A stretch of 64,000 nt of DNA from Anisus vortex (Eukaryota; Mollusca; Gastropoda; Planorbidae): contig OX421506.1 in assembly GCA_949126835.1 (NCBI GenBank), forward strand, positions 27,789,441-27,853,440. Reading direction: 5' to 3'. The notes below the pieces were generated by a model. The model ran no database searches. It saw nothing but the letters and a program-made list of their open reading frames with translations, and was not told the origin of the DNA. Position numbers and translations under genes: made by a program. Numbering within the stretch: position 1 is the first letter of the stretch; every line of letters starts with the position of its first letter. This document shows, piece after piece, positions 10,501-22,104 of this stretch.

Positions 10501-13500
10501 CAGTATATTATAGTAGGATCAAAGTAGCGTGTTTTCGACACCTTTTTTTGTTTGATCAGAACAGAAATGTACGCCAAGCACGAAAACTACTATTGTAATG
10601 TGTGTATTGGGTCTCAGAATGCAATATAAATATTTTTAAAATTACGTAAAACATAACTTTCAAGTAATTATTAAATATTGCCACTTTAATGTGTGTCTTT
10701 AGCCATTCGAGCTGTCTAATTTTCGGCAACATTATTTGTAAACTCATTTTTAGTTAAAATTCAGATTGTGAATTGTGATTGTGTTATGAATCTTAACTCT
10801 GCTCTTTTTAATGAAACAAAATAGTTCAATATGGGTTTATTGGGTCATGCTTTGCTTACTTTTGTTGCCCTCTAAAACGTCACTTCGGTATGGTGCTCAT
10901 GGGATTGATTACCTTAGTAATTCCAAATCTCGTCACTTTTGACTCATTTAAACGACATTTAAACAAAAAATTCACTAAATAGACATATAACTTAGAAATA
11001 CAATTTAAAACATATTACTATCAAAATAAATTTAACAAACTAATTTTATTACTGTTTACTACAAAATCAACTATTAACTCAATTTTGAGAAAAAGCTATT
11101 CAGTTGGCCTTTAACTTATCCAGAGTTGGCAATATTGTATGGATTTTATCAGCTATTAAACTTACCCAGAGTTGGCAATTGTGTAAGGATTGTTTTCAGC
11201 TATTAAGCTTACCTAGAGTTGGCAATAGTGTTAGGATTTTATCAGCTATAAAGCTAGTTGCTGCTAATGTGGCATTCACGTTACTTTCTGGAAAACAAAG
11301 AACAGAAAATAATTTATATTTGACTATATTATATTCCATCCATCATATTTACTTATGTAAAAGTCACACTGTATGGTTAACTATCTATCTAAATATTTAT
11401 CAAAATATCTATCCATCCATTCATCCATCATTGCATAATAATATATCTATAATTATCTATCAATCCATATAACTAACTATCTAGCTATGTATCTAACCCT
11501 TCCATCCAACCATCCGTTAGTCTGATATATATGTCTATTATTCTTTTGATTCTTCTCTGTTTCTCTGAGTTTTTATCTATATGAATACATAATCTAGCAA
11601 TCTCTCTGTCGCTGACATGTCACTTAATCCTCAGACTTATAGATCCCCGCTCCTGTGACGATCTGTTGTAGCCTACTAATTAACAGGATATTAATTATTA
11701 GTCTGCGATATTGCAATTGATGATTTCTACGGTCAAGAGGATAAAGTTTTGTCGTCGTCGCTTATCACCTTATTGTTTCGCCGTGAGGTTTGGCTCGATT
11801 CCTGCTGTTGCAATGTTTGAAGTACCAGCACTATATTACTCAAATCCATGGAGACAAGTAACGATATCCGCTTTCTAGTTTTCTGTCTGTATTTGTGTAG
11901 GCCTATGTCTGTTTGCCTGTCAGTCTATCATAATATAGTCCGAAAGACTATCCTATTCCCCCTTAACAATCCAAAAAGAATATGTTGTTAAATGCTTACT
12001 ACTTAAAGTATACACAAATAACGTTTGTCGGCATTTTTTACCTTTTACATTATTTCCAAAATCAGCCAGAGCCTCCCATAATTTTAAGGCCTCGTCAATT
12101 TTCATCACGTCTGATGTCAGGAGATCTGGATCTATGGGCGTAAGGAAATGTCAATATCTAGTAAAAGTAACTTTTCAAATGTTTGAAAAATTATTTTTAA
12201 AGAGCTTCTTTCTGAAGAAAATTAATAAACAAATGACTTACCAACAAACGAAAAGGGACAAACATTGACAAATATTGACAGGCATTGACAAACATTGACA
12301 CATTTTGACAAACATTGTGAAAAATGGACAGACATTGACATACATTGACAATAACTGACACATGTTGACAAACATTGACAAATATTGACAAACATTGACA
12401 AACATGGACAGACATTGACTTACATTGACACATATTGACAAACATTGACGAATATTGACAAACATTGACAAACATTGACATACATTGATATACATTGACA
12501 CATATAGACAAACATTCACAATAATTATCACGCATTGAAAAACATCGACAAACATTGACATATATATACAGACATTGACTAACATTGACAAAAATTGACA
12601 AATATTCACAGTAATTTACTCACATTGAAAAACATCGACAAACATTGATATATATTAATAGATATTGACAAACATTGAAAAACATTGACAAACATTGACA
12701 AACCTTCACAATAATTTACTCGCATTTAAAAACATCGACAAACATTGACATATATTAACAGATATTGACTAACATTGACAAACATTGACAAACATTCACA
12801 ATAATTTACTCGCATTGAAAAACGTCGACAAACATTGACACATATTAATAGACATTGACAAACATTGACAAACATTGACAAACATTGACAAACATTGACA
12901 GATATCTTAAAGCTAGATTGTATAAGGGATCATGGTAGCCAGAGAGGTAGCGTGTTCGACTGGCGATCCGATGGTCCTGGTTTCGAATCCTGGTGGGGGG
13001 CTAGGATTTCTACGACTTGAGGGTGTCCCTGAGTCTACCCAGCTCTGGTCGGTACCTGACATTAGTTGGGGAAAAGTAAAGGCGGCTGGGCATTGTGCTG
13101 GCCACACATTCCCGAGTATGCCGTGGCCACAGAAAATGGTGAACACTGCTTCCCTAGCCCTATAATCATTTTGGCCCGAATGGTACTTTACTTACTACTA
13201 GATTGTATAAAGAACTACCTTGCTCTTTGTTATTCAGGAAAGCTTGAACCTCGGCCTCTAAATGAAACCTCACTGCTGCCTGCAGAATCGCTTTGTCTAT
13301 GTCATTTGCAGAAACTGAGAATGCAATAAAACAAATGTCGACTAGACACATTTCTTCACTATAGACCAGCTAAGATTTATATTTATATTTGTTATTAACT
13401 TACAATTCTTAGTCTAAGATGAAAAAGGAAAGGGACAAAACTTGTGACCACTCTTTATGGTTAGAATAGATCTATGGGCGGTTTTACTAACGAACATGTA

Positions 13501-15711
13501 TATATTTTCATTTGACAGAATACATAATGTATTTAAAAAAATCATTACCATCTACTGTAAGACGGGCCGCATTGTCTCTTACAAACTTTGCAGCATTCCC
13601 CAAATCCGTAGCGTTTATGCCTTTGAAGAAACCAAAATGAAAGTCCAAAATATAGCTTCGTCGATGGTGTTTATCGATCAATCAATTCAGCTATATCAAA
13701 TTCATTTACGTACTTACTTAAAAATAAATAAACAGATACAATACTAGTGAACCAATTTGATTTTGACCCTATAATCATGCGTGTGTTTAATATAAAACTT
13801 AAAAATAAACTAACGAAAAGATATATCTATATAAGAACTACGTTGCAGTAATTTGTATATTGCATCCATTTTCTGGGTTCAAATTTGTATTGTTGCTTTG
13901 TTTACATCTATTAGGAATATAACAATACTCCGCTGGTGCTCATTTCTAATCTATTCAAATGAACCGCAAATAATTAAAAGTAAAGTAGAATATTTCAACA
14001 ACCTTCAATTGTCCTTTTTACGGTGTCCATGATGTATTGGAAAACGTCCCCAGCATCCGGATAACTTTGATTGTTGATTGGTTCACTGGTGACTGTTACG
14101 TCATCTTGTGCAGACTGAAATAGTAATTGATATAAGAAACTGTAGATCTATATTTTTTATCTGAGCTACTTGTGTTTATTTTATTTATTTTGGTGTAGCG
14201 ATTTAAAAATATGTTAACATTGTATAAATAGCATTTCGTTATTAAATTAACAAAATCGCCGGTAGTTTGTACATGTTGTAATGTCATTTAAAAAAATAAA
14301 ACCTGTACCCAAGGACTACTGAAGACAGGACGCGCAGACTTGAATTTCTGACTTAGCTAGCTAAGGCCAGTTTTTTTAACAGTAGCGATACACTCCCTTG
14401 TCGCTCTTATATATGAAGTAAACTATTATTAAGTAACTAACATAATTAATGTCAATAATGTCAATAATGTTAATGTGCAGGGCCGTTTACTAATGAGGGG
14501 TTAGGATTGAGAGGGTTTAAAAGAGCATTTGAATATTATTTAAGATCTATTTAGATGATTGAATGATTAGGGCCGTACACATGATACCCTATATGTATAT
14601 GCGGTTGGTGTTGACGGTTTCGTGTGGGGGATCACCTAAGGAATAAAATAAAGTGAAAAAAAAATTCTAAAAAATCGTCATTTCTTGACCTAAAAAGGGA
14701 AAAACGTAACCCACCCATACAATTTATCTGGCTCATAATTAAGAGACAAATGCACAGCCTCTAAAAAAAGTGATTATGAAGTAAGTCGATTATTTGGGTT
14801 GAGAATTTTGCCAAGTGGTAGGCCTACATGTATACCATTATTATAAATACGATAATTTGATTTCTATATCTATGGTAAAATTTATTTGTGTTTTCATGAC
14901 CAAGGAATATAAAGAATGTAAATTGACTGTGATAGTTAAAAATAAACAAACATTATGCTCTCCTCTCATATTTTCTGCTTTCAATAATGGTATACATGCA
15001 CTATTTGGCACTTTAAACAAACGACACTTGTTGGCAGCATTATAATTACCTTTACAATTAACTACACCACATTTATTAGGCATTTTGATAAAAATACACG
15101 ATCGAAAAATTGAAAACAAACGCAGTGAAGTAAAATATCAACAAAAAGTATCCATGTTGGAACCAAACTGTGCCTTCTATTCAGACTCCTTAAAAAATAG
15201 TGCGTTCATGCTTGGTAATTATTAAGACATTTTAATGGCTATTAGATCGTTCTTTGTCATTAAATAAATGAAAATGACATAAACCATTAATACAATGAAT
15301 CATATTAGTAAAGAATTTTGTTAGTTACTTAATAATAGTTAACATTATATCACTGCGCCAAGGGAGTGTATCGCTACTGTTAAAAAAAACTGGCCTTAGC
15401 TAGGAAGTCAGAAATTCAAGTCTGCGCGTCCTGTCTTCAGTAGTCCTTGCCTGTACCTTATAAAAAATAAAAGTTATATTAACGAGACATTTTTTTATCT
15501 ATTTAAATATCTATCTACCCATCTACACAACCTTGCATTAATTTCATCACTATCTATCAGTCTTGTCTACCAAATCTACATAGCTAACTATCTAACTATT
15601 CTTACTTATTATATAAACATTACATTCATATAAATATATTTGACTCACTGAGCATTGTATACAACACAACAGCAGCGATGTGAAAACTGATAAGGCTAAA
15701 GTCGTGTTCAT
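7549..15711 (-). CDS. Gene A: secreted precursor, 8 exons, cationic C-terminal peptide with amidation signal
   Basis: Minus-strand exons are 15711-15649, 14114-14003, 13620-13549, 13314-13219, 12131-12042, 11287-11213, 9672-9640 and 7640-7549. Lengths are 63, 112, 72, 96, 90, 75, 33 and 92 bp (210 codons plus TGA); every junction has GT/AG and phases agree. Exon 1 is a signal peptide (MNTTLALSVFTSLLLCCIQC). Exons 2-7 encode a Cys-free, mostly helical-looking pro-region, for example SAQDDVTVTSEP, GINATDLGNAAKF, DVMKIDEALKLWEALA and NDIKGTVDKP. Exon 8 has ICIT, then GVCVKWK, and ends PRPRKWFG. Two Cys, net positive charge and a terminal Gly suggest an amidated cationic peptide. Gene B is its paralogue. 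I recognise no database family. The function is inferred; the exon model is strong because internal exon lengths match gene B exactly. Confidence 0.75.
7793..8057 (+). mobile_element. tRNA-derived SINE, copy 1 (intron 7 of gene A)
   Basis: The tRNA-like head has an A-box-like start (GCCGAGCGGCAGCGCGTTTG) and a B box GGTTCGAATTC at 7836-7846. The shared body follows (CCTGAGTCTACCCAGCTCTG, GCTGGCCACACA, TGCCGTGGCCACA) and it ends in TACTTTACTTTTA. Other copies in the window are at 12932, 21652, 39515, 53022 and 58545, with a 3' fragment at 50136. A (TA)n run follows at 8058-8090. Confidence 0.75.
8091..9639. other. Rest of gene A intron 7
   Basis: AT-rich intron. GCTACGCCACTG near 8130 looks like a hAT-type terminus without partner. 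The stretch 8560-8760 repeats CTATAACAT-like words. A poly-C run lies at 9120-9130. No exon is seen. Confidence 0.4.
10260..10520 (+). repeat. Degenerate TACAG/TAGTA simple repeat
   Basis: Irregular reiterations of TACAGTAGTAC-like words in intron 6 of gene A. No coding potential. Confidence 0.6.
10870..11110 (-). mobile_element. Terminal fragment of the TTAA-type transposon (intron 6 of gene A)
   Basis: The minus strand from 11110 reads AGGCCAACTGAATAGCTTTT and stays alignable for about 240 bp to the left end of the element at 16044, including CGAGATTTGGAAT. A TTAA abuts it at 11111-11114. The other terminus was not found. It inserted right next to the duplicated exon-6 donor copies of gene A. 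Confidence 0.5.
11101..11253 (-). repeat. Triplicated exon-6 end plus 5' splice site of gene A
   Basis: The end of exon 6 (AGCTGATAAAATCC...CCAACTCTAG) with its donor GTAAGC is repeated twice more downstream at 46-47 bp spacing. The second copy keeps GGTAAGT. The third reads GGATAAGT and has lost the GT. Read-through from the exon meets an in-frame TGA in the next unit, so only the first donor keeps the frame. Confidence 0.75.
11380..11520 (+). repeat. ATCT/CATC-rich microsatellite
   Basis: Degenerate TATC and CATC words in intron 5 of gene A. An open frame over it is an artefact. Confidence 0.6.
12240..12905 (+). repeat. Period-10 minisatellite (intron 4 of gene A)
   Basis: About 66 units of a 10-bp word, consensus AAACATTGAC. 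A longer pattern is laid on top: a CACAATAATTTACTCGCATT block recurs near 12517, 12607, 12707 and 12797 (spacing 90-100 bp). The minus-strand frames over it (NVCQCLSMFVN-type) are artefacts of the repeat. Confidence 0.9.
12932..13195 (+). mobile_element. tRNA-derived SINE, copy 2 (intron 4 of gene A)
   Basis: Same family as 7793. B box GGTTTCGAATCC, CCTGAGTCTACCCAGCTCTG, GCTGGCCACACATT, TGCCGTGGCCACAG, and a TACTTTACTT end. The small frames here are SINE-internal. Confidence 0.8.
14310..15449. mobile_element. P-like DNA transposon remnant with 91-bp TIRs (intron 1 of gene A)
   Basis: The ends 14310-14400 and 15359-15449 are inverted copies (CAAGGACTACTGAAG... / ...CTTCAGTAGTCCTTG). A perfect 8-bp target duplication CCTGTACC flanks them at 14302-14309 and 15450-15457. 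The 1140-bp element carries the start of a THAP finger on the minus strand. An 8-bp TSD plus THAP points to the P superfamily. Transposase is otherwise missing, so it is non-autonomous. Confidence 0.75.
14841..15083 (-). pseudogene. THAP-domain fragment inside the P-like element
   Basis: The frame starts MPNKCGVVNCKGNY and continues CRLFKVPNS, the classic beginning of a THAP C2CH finger (first two Cys and the basic/aromatic strand). The later Cys-x2-His and AVPTIF-type box are not recognisable, so it is a truncated remnant of a transposase N-terminus. The start is taken at MPNK because THAP domains normally begin at the protein N-terminus. Confidence 0.55.
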
Positions 15712-15766
15712 TGTCGATGGCTAATGATTACACACGCCCTGTAATTCAAATGATACGATAACAGCG

Positions 15767-15774
15767 TATTTATA
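15767..15774 (-). promoter_or_regulatory. TATA box of gene A
   Basis: TATAAATA on the minus strand, 56 bp upstream of the gene A start codon. Spacing matches genes B and C. Confidence 0.5.
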
Positions 15775-16265
15775 GCGTAAGAGGTGTGGTTATAAAATAA
15801 CAGTAAGGAGTAACATCTTGTTTCCTCCGATGCCACTCAACAATCTCCATATTCCCGGATCCTGTCCGTACAATTTATGATCATATTACTGCAAGTGTGA
15901 GGATGATATTTTATTGGAATTTTTCCATTTTCAGACGAGGGCTCTTATAATGACAGTTCAGCATCCTGCATAAGTATCGAGCACACACAAACAAACATAA
16001 TATACTTAACAAATGTCTTTAATAATATGTTGCTTGATTTTAAAGACCAACTGAAGAGCTTTTTATAAAAATTGAGTTAACAGTTGATTTAGACAGTAAA
16101 TAGTATAAAAATATATTGCTGAAAGTTTGAGATTTCAAAAAAAGGTCTTTGTATTTTAAAAATGTAATTTAAAGGGGTCCGAAGCGACGAGATTTGGAAT
16201 AGCTCATTTACGCATTTCATTCAGCCTAAACCGGAAGTGACGTTAAGTAAAGGAGTAAACAAAGT

Positions 16266-17828
16266 ATGGCTACGTTAAATCCCTACTCTTATGATCCCCA
16301 ACATAATTCAAGTTCAAGTGAACATAGCGAATCCGAAGACAGCTGTGTAACAATTTTAAACGATACAGAAGATGTATTGGAGGAGTAAGAGCTGGAAAAT
16401 AACCTATGGTAATTATTTTGTGTCGTATAAATATATAATTTACTTTAGATCCTAGCCACATCACCCAGCCTTTACAATTTACTTAGTCGACTTAGACTTA
16501 GGGCCTAGACTCTAGATATAATAATAATAGAAAAAGTTATAATTTACTACAGTAGGCCTACTATCAGTATCATATCTTATTCATTACAGATGTTCCTTCT
16601 ATATAGGCTAATCCTATATTTTATATAGGCTCTATATAATTATATGAAACACCCTTAGCTTCTAAAGGCTTAGGCCTACGGGTAAATGCCAATAATCATT
16701 CAATAATGGAATAAATTTTACTGCCATAGGCCTACCTTATAAAAGTTACTTCCTAATATTAATATGTCTTTAATAATGAATTAGTTTTTCTGTCTGAGAT
16801 GGGCTATGGTAGGTAGTATAAGCAAAGAATCAAAGATGTAGGCTATGGCTTAGGTTTTTGGCGCTATAAGTATAATAAAAATCCTACGCCCCCCCCCCCC
16901 CTTTTACTTACTTTTTTTAAGCATTAATATTAATAAGGTTATGTCTCCCAATGTTATTACTATTTATTATGACTCATAATAAATTGTGCTCATAATATGA
17001 GCATAATTAACTTTTATACATACCCGGTACATTAGTAAAGATTAATTTTATTAATTATATTTATATAATAATAATATAATAATATCTCATCATCAATTTA
17101 AATTTAATATACCAGTATCGGTACTTAAAGGCATTTTTTTTTGTGAACAGGTGTGCATGTTTAAATTGTCGAATACCAGCGGCCAAGGCAGAACGAAAAT
17201 GCTGCCATGATGAAGAGCTAATCATCCAGAAGTGACCAAAGTAAGCTGCATTACAGGCCACCCTGACTTTAATGCTGCATTCTTGAACATAACAGTTCTA
17301 GAGATAGCATTCCTTCAATATTGTGAAGACAATGGCTATTGACTAAGTATTGACCAGATCCGAGGGACATACACAGGTATTTAAGCCTGAATATAAGGCC
17401 TATTGCTTTAAATTTTCTAAAACTTTGCAGCCTGGATATTTAAAAAAATTAAAATAAGGTGCATAGTCTTAATTAACCTCATTCAATATTTGAAAAAAAC
17501 AAATGCTATTGTTTATTGTAATATTTTAATTACAAATTTTAAGATAAAAAAACAAAGAAGCACAATGACAGGTACTAATTCAAAGTATTGTTAATTATTT
17601 GTAAAAAAAATAATACATATTTAACAATAAGTAATAAGTATTGTTACATTTTTCAGAAAATACAGATATGTGGCATACAAACTGTTTGCCAGATGGATAT
17701 GGCAAGGACTAGACAGAAGAACAAGACTGGTACTACCCGCCTGTGTGGTTAAAAAAATAAGAAAAAAATTTCCAAGCGAAGTGTACACTGGGTTTAAATT
17801 TAAATATCCTCGATGTTTAAGAATTTAA
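16266..17828 (+). pseudogene. P2X7-ballast-like domain gene, degenerate (3 exons)
   Basis: Exons are 16266-16384 (MATLNPYSYDPQ, acidic and Ser-rich, donor GA|GTAAGA), 17151-17376 and 17657-17828. Exon 2 shows CACLNC, CCHDEEL, then after a frameshift CITGHPDFNAAFLN. Exon 3 shows KYRYVAYKLFARW and RLVLPACVVKKIRKKFPS. These are the Cys/His and YRxxAYRxFxxW...LPxCVVxxIRxxFP signatures of the ballast domain at the C-terminus of vertebrate P2X7, which is widespread in invertebrate genomes. Stop codons and at least two frame changes in exon 2 make it a pseudogene. It lies inside the TTAA element. Confidence 0.6.
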
Positions 17829-18636
17829 ATAAATGTAATTTATTTTCAAGCAAAGTTTCATTTCTTATATTTTGAAATTACTATCTTTGCATGTAAATAC
17901 ACTACCCATTTTCATTAGATAAATGATGTTAATAAACATTTAAAAATAATTGTTGTGCTTTATGCATAACTTTAAATACAAAATTGTAATGTAATTGTAA
18001 ACTTTAATGTATTTTTTAGTATTACTCAATGCAATAGTCAAAAACAAATATATCATTACCATCATCATAAAGTTAAAGCCAATCCCTTGTGTAAAAATAC
18101 AAAGGTTTTTAAAATGTGACATATTTGCCATCAAGCTTAAGAAACATTTTAGAAACAAATTATTACCATAAACTATGAAATAGAATATAGGAAATCATTA
18201 TCAAAATCTATTTTTTTAAAAGCTATGATAAATGACATTAATAAGTTATCTGTAAGTTAAAAATACTTTAATCAGAATAATTCAAGTCACAAGAGTTGTG
18301 TGAAGGAATTTTCTAAACTTAAAAAGCTATGATTAAAATCGAACATTCTTGAGGTACAATTTCTGTCATTGGCTTTGTGAGGTGGTATGTTAACTGAAGT
18401 AATTCCACTTTTCTTGCATCATTTCTTACTTGTTTCCTATGACAAATTAAGAAGTATAATCATGAGTTCATAAATTTCCAAATGATTTAGATCAAACAGA
18501 TAATTAACAATATAACCAGTTTTAAAATTAGTAATTTACATTTTACTCATACAAAAAGGGCAAACATAAAATGAATTACCGGTATGTAGGGAAATTCAAT
18601 ACTATTTTGTCTTAGCAAGAAAAAATATATGCCTAC

Positions 18637-19112
18637 CTTTAACACCAAAGGCCCAGGTATCAATGTATCATTCTTCTCACCATCATTGGCAGGGTTCACA
18701 CACTCCTCATCAACTTGAGAATTCTAAACAATATATTTAAAAAAATCATTTCTACACCTTCTACAAACTTCAAAATTTGTTACATTATTAATTCTTATTA
18801 ATTATATATTTAAATATGTTTAAATATATTCCCTTCTTTTCAATACCAGTACTATATATTAAACCTTTTTATTTTAAAGTGCATCAGCTTTATAATTAAA
18901 ACACCTTAACGTATCAATAATTTTAACTGAAATGATTTGCGGTTGATGTAAATTACCATAATTTCAGGCGCATTGTCTTGTATGGCAGTAATGTCCTTTT
19001 TATTGTTGATTTTAGCATACCATTTTAGTAACCGAGGCTTTGCTTGGTACAGCAGCGTTAATACATGCAGTGGCAGACTTGAGTTTGAGCCTGAGGCGCC
19101 AGAAAAATCCAT
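18637..19112 (-). CDS. Small unrecognised gene inside the TTAA element (at least 2 exons)
   Basis: Exon a is 19112-18957 (52 codons, MDFSGASGSNSSLPLHVLTL..., donor ATG|GTAATT). Exon b is 18723-18637 (29 codons, NSQVDEECVNPAND...PLVLK, acceptor TTTAG, donor AAAG|GTAGGC). Both are phase 0. A short terminal exon may follow near 18440. No family is recognised. It is divergent to the ballast-like gene and may be the second gene of the transposon. Confidence 0.35.
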
Positions 19113-20163
19113 TTCTGATAAAACCTGAAATTAAATTTTAGTCTAATAAATCTAATATAATATAATTGGGCTATTAGTTAAAATTTCTCCAATTTTTATA
19201 CTATAATAATTATAATAACATGGCCTAACTTGATTTTTAAAAAAAACTAGGCCTAACGTTTAATAATAAATACTCAATACTAGGCCTACTGTCACTGTGT
19301 AGTGTGTAGGAGTGTAGTCTTAGTAGGCCTACTAATAATAATTTTTTAAAAATACTACCAGTAGGCCTACAAATAAATAAAATAGCCTATGTTTAAAGTT
19401 TAATATTTTAAAGTAGTAGGCTTAGGCCTAATTATTAGTAGAAGGCTACAAGTAAGTACAAGTTACAAGTAATAATAACTAGTTAGCCTAGTTAGTAATA
19501 AGCTATAAAACTTATTTAACTTAATAAAAGTCCTAGGCCTAATCAAATACTAATCTTAAAACTAATAGATAGTAGGCCTATATTTTTTTATTTTAAAAAC
19601 TTACCTTTAATTTAAACTGAAATGCTCTATTTTCTGTACAGCTCCTCTTGTTTTGGTTGGTTTAGGAGTTTATGCAACTTTAGGGCTTAGATTTAGTAGA
19701 TGATTTATCTAAACCGCTACCGGTAAAAGTAAATGCATTATATAGATAGAAATATACTGGATACTGCACCAAGGAGTAATCTATAATAGGTCTAACAGAT
19801 TGTACCGAATTTTCTCTTCAGGCATCGACAGAAGCTTATTCCTGGTGAAAAACCACAGTATCGAACCATTTTCGAACAAAAAAACAACAAACTAGTTCCG
19901 AGTCAGAGAACTGTATACTATGAAGTTTTTCACCTTTGTGTGACGTCACGACAGTGTGTTGACAAGAAATTGCAAATCTCGAATGGCTACGAGATTTGTT
20001 TACTTTATCTCCCAAAAAACACACATTTAAATGATAATATTGAGCTAATTACTTGAAATTTGAGTTTAATATTTTGTAAAAATGATTTTTTTAGCATTTG
20101 GATACTAAATACACACATTAAAATAGTTTGCGCGATTGACACGGAAACCTGTTCACTTGGTCT

Positions 20164-20675
20164 TTAAGTTCAAGGATTGGCTGGACGGCCATATTTAGGG
20201 AACAGCAAAAAGTTTCGAGTGTTGGTGTGATGTCTCATGATGTCTCATACTGGAGCCGGTTGCCGGTGGAGAAAAAAAACCCACCCAGTAACGTGCTGGC
20301 ATGTGTACAGTTATCTGATGATACGTTTGGTAGTAATGGTAGCACTGGAGTAATCAAAATCAAATGTAAATAAACAACTCTACATGAACTAGCGAGACAA
20401 ACACAAATACAATATAGAAACTATTATTACATGCTATACACATAATGGTGCATTGAGAAATAAAAGAGTCGCATTTATCCATTTAATGTTTAGACGAGAA
20501 GCGTCCAATTACAATGTGAAACAATGTTGGATTCACATTTATTGGTTCCTTAATTAATTTAGAGTAAAACTAAGGGACATTGAGCTAGCATAGATCGATA
20601 TATTTTTTGTAATGCTCAAAGACGTTAAATTAAATATGGATTTGGCTATATGCTTCCATTCGGTTATCTCATCTT
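20164..20675. other. Intergenic, includes a dispersed repeat at 20340-20450
   Basis: 20340-20450 is alignable to the reverse complement of 34790-34880 (shared GCGAGACAA and ATAGAAACTATTATT). Nothing else is recognised. Confidence 0.4.
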
Positions 20676-20860
20676 CTTATCTTACACATTACAGACTTCT
20701 ATAAAGAAGATTATTGAGTCATACGCACATTCGTGGTTAGTCTAGTCCTACATTACTATTAGTGTTTCAAACGATGTTAGGTGATGTTAAGTGTTAGCTT
20801 TTCCTGGTCCCATGCACGCAGGCCACTCTGGAAGAAAGAGTACTAGGTTTCTAGGTTTAG
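20676..20860 (-). mobile_element. CR1/jockey-like LINE 3' end, copy 2
   Basis: Same family as 3722-4130: TTCTATAAAGAAGATTATTG, ACGCACATTCGTGG, a diverged ATGATGTTAAGTTA and CCTGGT. Truncated. Confidence 0.5.
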
Positions 20861-21204
20861 TGATTTAACTATTGGTTCAACGAATTACTTTACTTTTACT
20901 ATTAAAAAAAAATCTCATTGAAATAAACAAGATCCTTGACGATATTCGGGCTGTATTTAGATGTAATGAGGCCTATGTTCTTTCACATGTGAGATCCCGT
21001 AACCCACGAATAGAAAAAAAAAATGGAATAAAAAATATACGAAAGGCATAAAAATTAAAATAATATTATTGCTACTAATAATACTAGGCCATAATAATAG
21101 GCTTTGTTATTAATGAAACAAAGTTGGCTAATAGAATACTATATCATATTTACAATGTATCGTAATTAAATGTAGGGCCTTTTAAAGTTTGCATAAACAT
21201 GTGG

Positions 21205-21335
21205 ACCGGCTTGTCTCTTGCAGACTCTCAGAGGGCGGCGCAGGATCGAGACGAATGGCGTAAAGTCATCCAACTGTAAAAAACTGGTGCCTTAACAATC
21301 CTCACTCGGGTTATGGGATGGAAGAAGAAGAGAAG
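21205..21335 (+). mobile_element. Non-LTR reverse-transcriptase C-terminal tail with GAA-rich end
   Basis: The frame reads LADSQRAAQDRDEWRKVI, a common C-terminal ending of RTE-like RT proteins. A GAAGAAGAAGAG tail follows, then nothing of the element. Confidence 0.45.
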
Positions 21336-21651
21336 AAGAAGATAAACATGAAACGCGGACAATTAGCCTATAAACAGTTTCAACACAAGTTTGGATTTAG
21401 TTTCAACTATAGTATGAGGAATGAGGAAACTAGTCCTTTTGAGATCAGATGTAATCATACAGGATTTGTGAGATCTTTAGGTTTTAGTCTTGTTAATCGT
21501 CAGACCATATTGATCATAGGGCGGGTGACTTGAACTCCACTTCTCAACGAGAATCCAAGCCGAGATTCCTATCTTATGGATCGTAGAACGAATTTCGATG
21601 CATTATCCAACTGTGATACATCTCCCATAAAGGGTCGGCATTAATCGGTTT

Positions 21652-21826
21652 TAGTGGCCACGGCTGTGTGGCCAGCAGAAGGCCTAGACGCCGTTACTTT
21701 ATCCCAACTAATGGCAGGTACCCATCAGAGTTGGGTAGACTCAGGGACACCCTAGCCTTCACCAGGGCTCGAACACCGAGGACCTTCAGTACGCCAGTCG
21801 AACGTGCTGCCGCTCGGCCATTCATC
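21652..21826 (-). mobile_element. tRNA-derived SINE, copy 3
   Basis: Minus-strand copy with an eroded tail: GGCCGAGCGGCAGC head, GTTCGAGCCCTGGTGAAGG, GAGTCTACCCAACTCTGATG and TGGCCACACAGCC. Confidence 0.7.
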
Positions 21827-22104
21827 GTCTTTTTTACGTTTAGCTAGATAGTCGCAATCATAGGAGACACATCGACATTCAAAGTAAGGCTCATGTGCGT
21901 CTCGCTAACATTCATACTTAGAGATATCTTCTTTAACAGTAAGACATTCAGTATGAGACCGATAGCTAATTAATGTCAGATTCATTTCTATTTATAGTTA
22001 TGACACATTTACTTTTTATTGTAAGACATAAATAAAAAGACACAACGACTATCATTGCGAGATGCACCGACAGTTTAAAGTGAGAACCGTTGAGATTTAT
22101 CTTC

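Larger units (their letters stand above)
16044..20163. mobile_element. TTAA-flanked DNA transposon, 4.1 kb
   Basis: The left end AGACCAACTGAAGAGCTTTT and the inverted right end AGACCAAGTGAACAGGTTT are flanked by TTAA at 16040-16043 and 20164-20167. TTAA targets are used by Kolobok and piggyBac families. The inside holds a plus-strand P2X7-ballast-like gene remnant and a divergent minus-strand small gene. No DDE transposase was recognised. A terminal fragment of a relative sits at 10870-11110. Confidence 0.5.

Noticed and set aside
12197..12609. Two minus-strand frames of 123-134 codons with NVCQCLSMF repeats
   Set aside because: They are read-through of the period-10 minisatellite inside an intron.
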